Part shown: positions 41,924-44,435 of the stretch, one piece after another
Numbering within the stretch: position 1 is the stretch's first letter
Layout of the letters: each line of letters opens with the position of its first letter
Assembly: GCA_035719045.1 (NCBI GenBank)
Contig: DASTGO010000010.1
Location: 1-44,435 of the forward strand
DNA length: 44,435 nucleotides
Direction: 5' to 3'
From: DASTGO01 sp035719045
GTDB taxonomy: Bacteria; Actinomycetota; Actinomycetes; Actinomycetales; Kineosporiaceae
Made by a program: the position numbers and the translations under genes
The notes under the pieces: model-generated
Told to the model about the DNA's origin: nothing
What the model saw: the letters and a program-made list of their open reading frames with translations, nothing else
The model's database searches: none

Positions 41924-42822
41924 CCGAGGCCGTCCCGGCGGCAGGCTCCGGGCTCGACCTGGAGAGCCTGGTCGCGATCGACGTCCACACCCACGCCGAG
42001 ATCAGCGACGCCGGGCACTGCTCGCTGCCGGACACCTTCCTCGGCGCCTCCGCGAAGTACTTCGGGACCGAGGACGGCGACCGCGCCCCGACCGTCGACC
42101 AGGTGGCGGCGTACTACCGGGAGCGGCGGATGGCCGCGGTGATCTTCACCGTGGACACAGAGTCGTTCACCGGGCACCCGCCGATCTCCAACGAGGAGGT
42201 TGCCGCGGCCGCTGCCCGGCACCCGGACGTGCTGGTCCCGTTCGCCAGCGTGGACCCTGCCCGAGGCGCCGCCGCGGTGAGCGCGGCCCGCCGGCTGGTC
42301 ACCGAGCACGGGGTCCGCGGGTTCAAGTTCCACCCGAGCCTGCAGGCCTTCCACCCCAACGACCCGGACGTGTACCCGCTGTACGAGGCGCTGGAGGAAC
42401 TGGGCGTCCCGGCGCTGTTCCACAGCGGGCAGACCGGGATCGGCGCCGGAATGCCCGGCGGCGGCGGGGTGAAGCTCAAGTACTCCGACCCGATGAGCCT
42501 CGACGACGTCGCAGCGGATTTCCCCGGCCTGACGATCGTCATCGCGCACCCGTCGTTCCCCTGGCAGGACGAAGCGCTCGCCGTGGCCACCCACAAGCCG
42601 AACGTCTTCATCGACCTGTCCGGCTGGTCGCCGAAGTACTTCCCGCCGCAGCTGGTGCAGTACGCCAACTCGCTGCTCAGGCGGAAGGTCCTGTTCGGCT
42701 CCGACTTCCCGGTGATCAGCCCGGACCGGTGGCTGAAGGACTTCGACGCCCTGCCGATCAAGGACGAGGTCCGGCCGCTGATCCTCAAGGAGAACGCGAT
42801 CCGGGCCCTCAAGCTCGCCTGA
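41920..42822 (+). CDS. amidohydrolase-2 family protein (TIM-barrel metal-dependent hydrolase or decarboxylase)
   Basis: A 300-residue amidohydrolase-superfamily protein (AMP-dependent-type COG2159, ACMSD-like). ATG 41920 overlaps the SDR stop (ATGA). Metal-site stretches are AIDVHTHAEI (His-x-His), VRGFKFHPSLQAFHPND, VPALFHSGQTGIGAG, IVIAHPSFPWQDEAL and the C-terminal VLFGSDFPVISPDRW with the conserved Asp. Family members decarboxylate or hydrolyse aromatic and related acids. The exact substrate here is unknown; the context points to an acyl-CoA or aromatic catabolic pathway. Confidence 0.85.
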   Translation: MTEAVPAAGSGLDLESLVAIDVHTHAEISDAGHCSLPDTFLGASAKYFGTEDGDRAPTVDQVAAYYRERRMAAVIFTVDTESFTGHPPISNEEVAAAAARHPDVLVPFASVDPARGAAAVSAARRLVTEHGVRGFKFHPSLQAFHPNDPDVYPLYEALEELGVPALFHSGQTGIGAGMPGGGGVKLKYSDPMSLDDVAADFPGLTIVIAHPSFPWQDEALAVATHKPNVFIDLSGWSPKYFPPQLVQYANSLLRRKVLFGSDFPVISPDRWLKDFDALPIKDEVRPLILKENAIRALKLA

Positions 42823-42881
42823 CCCGCCCGTAGTCCACCGCCGGCCCCTCCGCGGCCGGCCGATCCGAACGGACCCCTGCC

Positions 42882-43340
42882 ATGACGACCACCGTCGCCA
42901 CCCCCAAGGACCTGCTCGGCCTCGTCGGCCAGCCGCTGGGCAGCACCGACTGGCTGCCCGTGCCGCAGTCCGACATCGACATGTTCGCCAAGGCCACCCA
43001 CGACGAGCAGTGGATCCACGTCGACCCCGAGCGCGCCAAGGACGGGCCGTTCGGCGGGACCATCGCCCACGGGTACCTCACCCTGTCGCTGCTGATCCCG
43101 CTGTGGTCGCAACTGCTGGTCATCGAGAACATCTCGATGGCGGTCAACTACGGGCTCAACAAGGTGCGCTTCCCCGCCCCCGTCCCGGCCGGCTCGAACC
43201 TGCGGCTGGAGGCCACCATCGCGGAGGTGGAGGAGGTCGGCGGGAACGGCGTCCAGGTCGTCATCGACGCCACCGTGCACTGCGACGCCAGCCCGAAGCC
43301 GGTCTGCGCCGCCCAGATGGTCCACCGCTACTACGCCTGA
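42882..43340 (+). CDS. MaoC-family (R)-enoyl-CoA hydratase
   Basis: A 152-residue hot-dog-fold protein. The hydratase motif region DIDMFAKATHDEQWIHVDPERA is followed by GPFGGTIAHGYLTLSLL, with the catalytic Asp and His of the MaoC/R-hydratase type. It would add water to trans-2-enoyl-CoA. It lies 59 bp after the amidohydrolase in the same direction, so probably the same operon; the SDR would oxidise the resulting 3-hydroxyacyl-CoA. Confidence 0.9.
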   Translation: MTTTVATPKDLLGLVGQPLGSTDWLPVPQSDIDMFAKATHDEQWIHVDPERAKDGPFGGTIAHGYLTLSLLIPLWSQLLVIENISMAVNYGLNKVRFPAPVPAGSNLRLEATIAEVEEVGGNGVQVVIDATVHCDASPKPVCAAQMVHRYYA

Positions 43341-43515
43341 CGGCGCGAGAGCCCGACCGGCATCACTCCTGGTAGATGCCGTTTCCGAGGTGTCGTAGCC
43401 GACCCGTCGGCGCGCTGGCCCGGTGACCGTCCGGTGACCGGGCCAGCGGTACGCCGGCCACCTCCGTGCCGCCCTTCGGACCGCTGGTGGCAGCGTCGCG
43501 GTCCAGCGTCGAAAG

Positions 43516-43797
43516 TTGGATTCCGGCGGCGTAATTCCAAGTTTCACGTCTGAGACTTGGAATCTTGATGACAGGTTGATCGCTCGGATCGCGATGGCCC
43601 ACTACCAGTTCGAGTCCCTTCACCCCTTCACGGACGGGAACGGGCGCATCGGCCGGCTGACCGCGATCCTGCAGATACTGAGGGAAGGAGCCCTGCGCTC
43701 GCCGGTCCTGTCGGTGTCCACCTGGCTGAAGGATCACGCCGAGGCGTACCGCGATCATCTTCTGACTGTCAGCCAGACCGGGGACTGGGCTCCGTGA
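43516..43797 (+). pseudogene. Fic-domain protein remnant
   Basis: Only the core of a Fic (AMP-transferase) protein is left: IARIAMAHYQFESLHPFTDGNGRIGRLTAIL contains the motif HPFxDGNGR with catalytic His, followed by LSVSTWLKDHAEAYRDHLLTVSQTGDW, then a stop. The N-terminal region of about 150-200 residues and the C-terminal region usual for Fic proteins are absent. Local GC content is lower than in the flanks, so it is probably transferred DNA. The active-site motif is intact, but the fold is incomplete, so activity is unlikely. Confidence 0.75.
43534..43563. repeat. inverted repeat at the start of the Fic remnant
   Basis: ATTCCAAGT (43534-43542) and ACTTGGAAT (43555-43563) form perfect 9-bp arms around a 12-bp spacer in an AT-richer patch. 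They may be an operator or a remnant of a mobile-element end. Confidence 0.6.
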
Positions 43798-43884
43798 TTC
43801 TGGAGCCCTGCGCCGCCGCCCGGTACGACCGGCTCTACTGGAACCGTCGGGTGTTCCAGATCGTGGACGGGTAGGGCCGCCAGC

Positions 43885-43920
43885 CCGCCGGGTGCGATCT
43901 CCTCGCACCCGGCGGCTTTT
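43885..43920 (+). terminator. rho-independent terminator
   Basis: A perfect 13-bp stem (CCGCCGGGTGCGA / TCGCACCCGGCGG) with a 5-nt TCTCC loop, followed by CTTTT. It ends the plus-strand Fic remnant region. It is the best terminator in the window. Confidence 0.88.
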
Positions 43921-43935
43921 CGGCTCTCCGGCCGG

Positions 43936-44379
43936 TCAGCCCTCGGCGGCGGCTTCCCGCTTGGCGATGTTGGCGAGGATCTCCGCCCCCCGGTTCGCGG
44001 CGGACAGGCCACGGAACAGGAAGCAGAGGCTGATCGTCGCCTGCAGTTCCTCCCAGCTGGCCCCGGCCCGGCGGGCGGCGATGGCGTGCAACTGGGCGGC
44101 GTCGTTGAGGTCCATCAGCAGCATCCCGAACAGCATCAGCTGCGCGGTCTTGGTGTCGAACGCCTTGGGGTACATGGCGTGCGCGCGGATCTGCTCCTGC
44201 AGGTCCAGCAGGGTCGGGTCCAGGGCGCCGGTGACCGCCAGCCGGGCCTCGATCCGCGGCGGGACGAACCCGAGCAGTTCCTCGTAGACCGCGCCCCGCT
44301 CGGCGGCGCTGGGCTGCCCGTCGGCGTACGGCCCGATCCGCTCGGCGACCAGCTTGGTGTCCACACGGGGCGGCAGCAT
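43936..44379 (-). CDS. carboxymuconolactone decarboxylase family protein (AhpD-like fold)
   Basis: A 147-residue all-helical protein. The family stretch FDTKTAQLMLFGMLLMDLNDAAQLHAIAARRAGASWEELQATISLC covers the CMD domain. The Cys-x-x-Cys pair of the AhpD peroxidase-reductant subgroup is absent; the Gln/His-based pattern resembles gamma-carboxymuconolactone decarboxylases. It may act in aromatic-ring catabolism, in line with the PaaX/SDR cluster, but its substrate cannot be told from sequence. ATG 44379 with CGAGAGGACAT just upstream gives a weak to fair ribosome site. Confidence 0.85.
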   Translation of the reverse strand: MLPPRVDTKLVAERIGPYADGQPSAAERGAVYEELLGFVPPRIEARLAVTGALDPTLLDLQEQIRAHAMYPKAFDTKTAQLMLFGMLLMDLNDAAQLHAIAARRAGASWEELQATISLCFLFRGLSAANRGAEILANIAKREAAAEG

Positions 44380-44435
44380 GTGCGATGTCCTCTCGTCGGC
44401 CGGCCGCCGCGCCCCGTGTCGGGGGCGGCGGCCGG

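Overview
The window is chromosomal DNA from a high-GC actinobacterium. Supporting signs are GC-rich codon use, GTG starts, Shine-Dalgarno sites of the GGAGG type, an L,D-transpeptidase lipoprotein, an Rv1733c-like membrane protein, a CtpE-like P-type ATPase, and LacI/PaaX/XRE regulators. A carotenogenic Frankia/Geodermatophilus-like lineage would fit, but the genus cannot be fixed from this sequence alone.

Layout. 1-661: decayed tyrosine integrase beside tRNA-Lys(CTT), an old integration scar. 1145-2740: sigma-factor-like protein with a second region-2-like domain at its C-terminus. 3122-11306 (minus): L-arabinose operon araB-araD-araA followed by a ChvE/GguAB (XylFGH-type) sugar ABC transporter. 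11613-12656: divergent LacI-family regulator. 12810-17525 (minus): second sugar ABC transporter of the YtfQ-YtfR-YtfT-YjfF (furanose) type. A shared TGTTAGCGCTAACA-like operator lies in front of the ara operon, the regulator and the second transporter, so all three probably form one arabinose/furanose regulon. A secreted pectate lyase (22686-24353) fits a pectin/arabinan lifestyle.

18099-30994: mostly housekeeping and envelope genes. These are a D,D-carboxypeptidase, isopentenyl-diphosphate isomerase, an Rv1733c-like protein, an L,D-transpeptidase, the pectate lyase, a YciO/Sua5 protein, an unknown helical protein, an M13 peptidase, an ECF sigma factor fused to a zinc anti-sigma motif, a membrane helix and a Cys/Trp/Pro tail, and a lycopene cyclase. 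31198-34028: a SoxR-type iron-sulfur domain without its DNA-binding half, start/stop-coupled to a CtpE-like cation ATPase. 34187-37324: a molybdopterin oxidoreductase divergent from a two-domain sulfurtransferase that is preceded by an IdeR/DtxR-like iron box.

37424-39620 is the most unusual part. An XRE-HTH/TPR regulator is divergent from two tandem, nearly identical 43-codon genes. Each encodes a signal-peptide-like segment followed by a short tail ending GGCCMKI or GGCCMKM. A perfect 7-7-7 inverted repeat lies between the regulator and the peptides. The arrangement resembles peptide-pheromone (RRNPP-like) signalling, with a metal-binding or modified peptide as the alternative. 39835-43340: a PaaX-family regulator divergent from an SDR-amidohydrolase-MaoC operon, an uncharacterised acyl-CoA-type catabolic cluster. 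43516-44379: a Fic gene remnant, a strong terminator and a carboxymuconolactone-decarboxylase-family protein.
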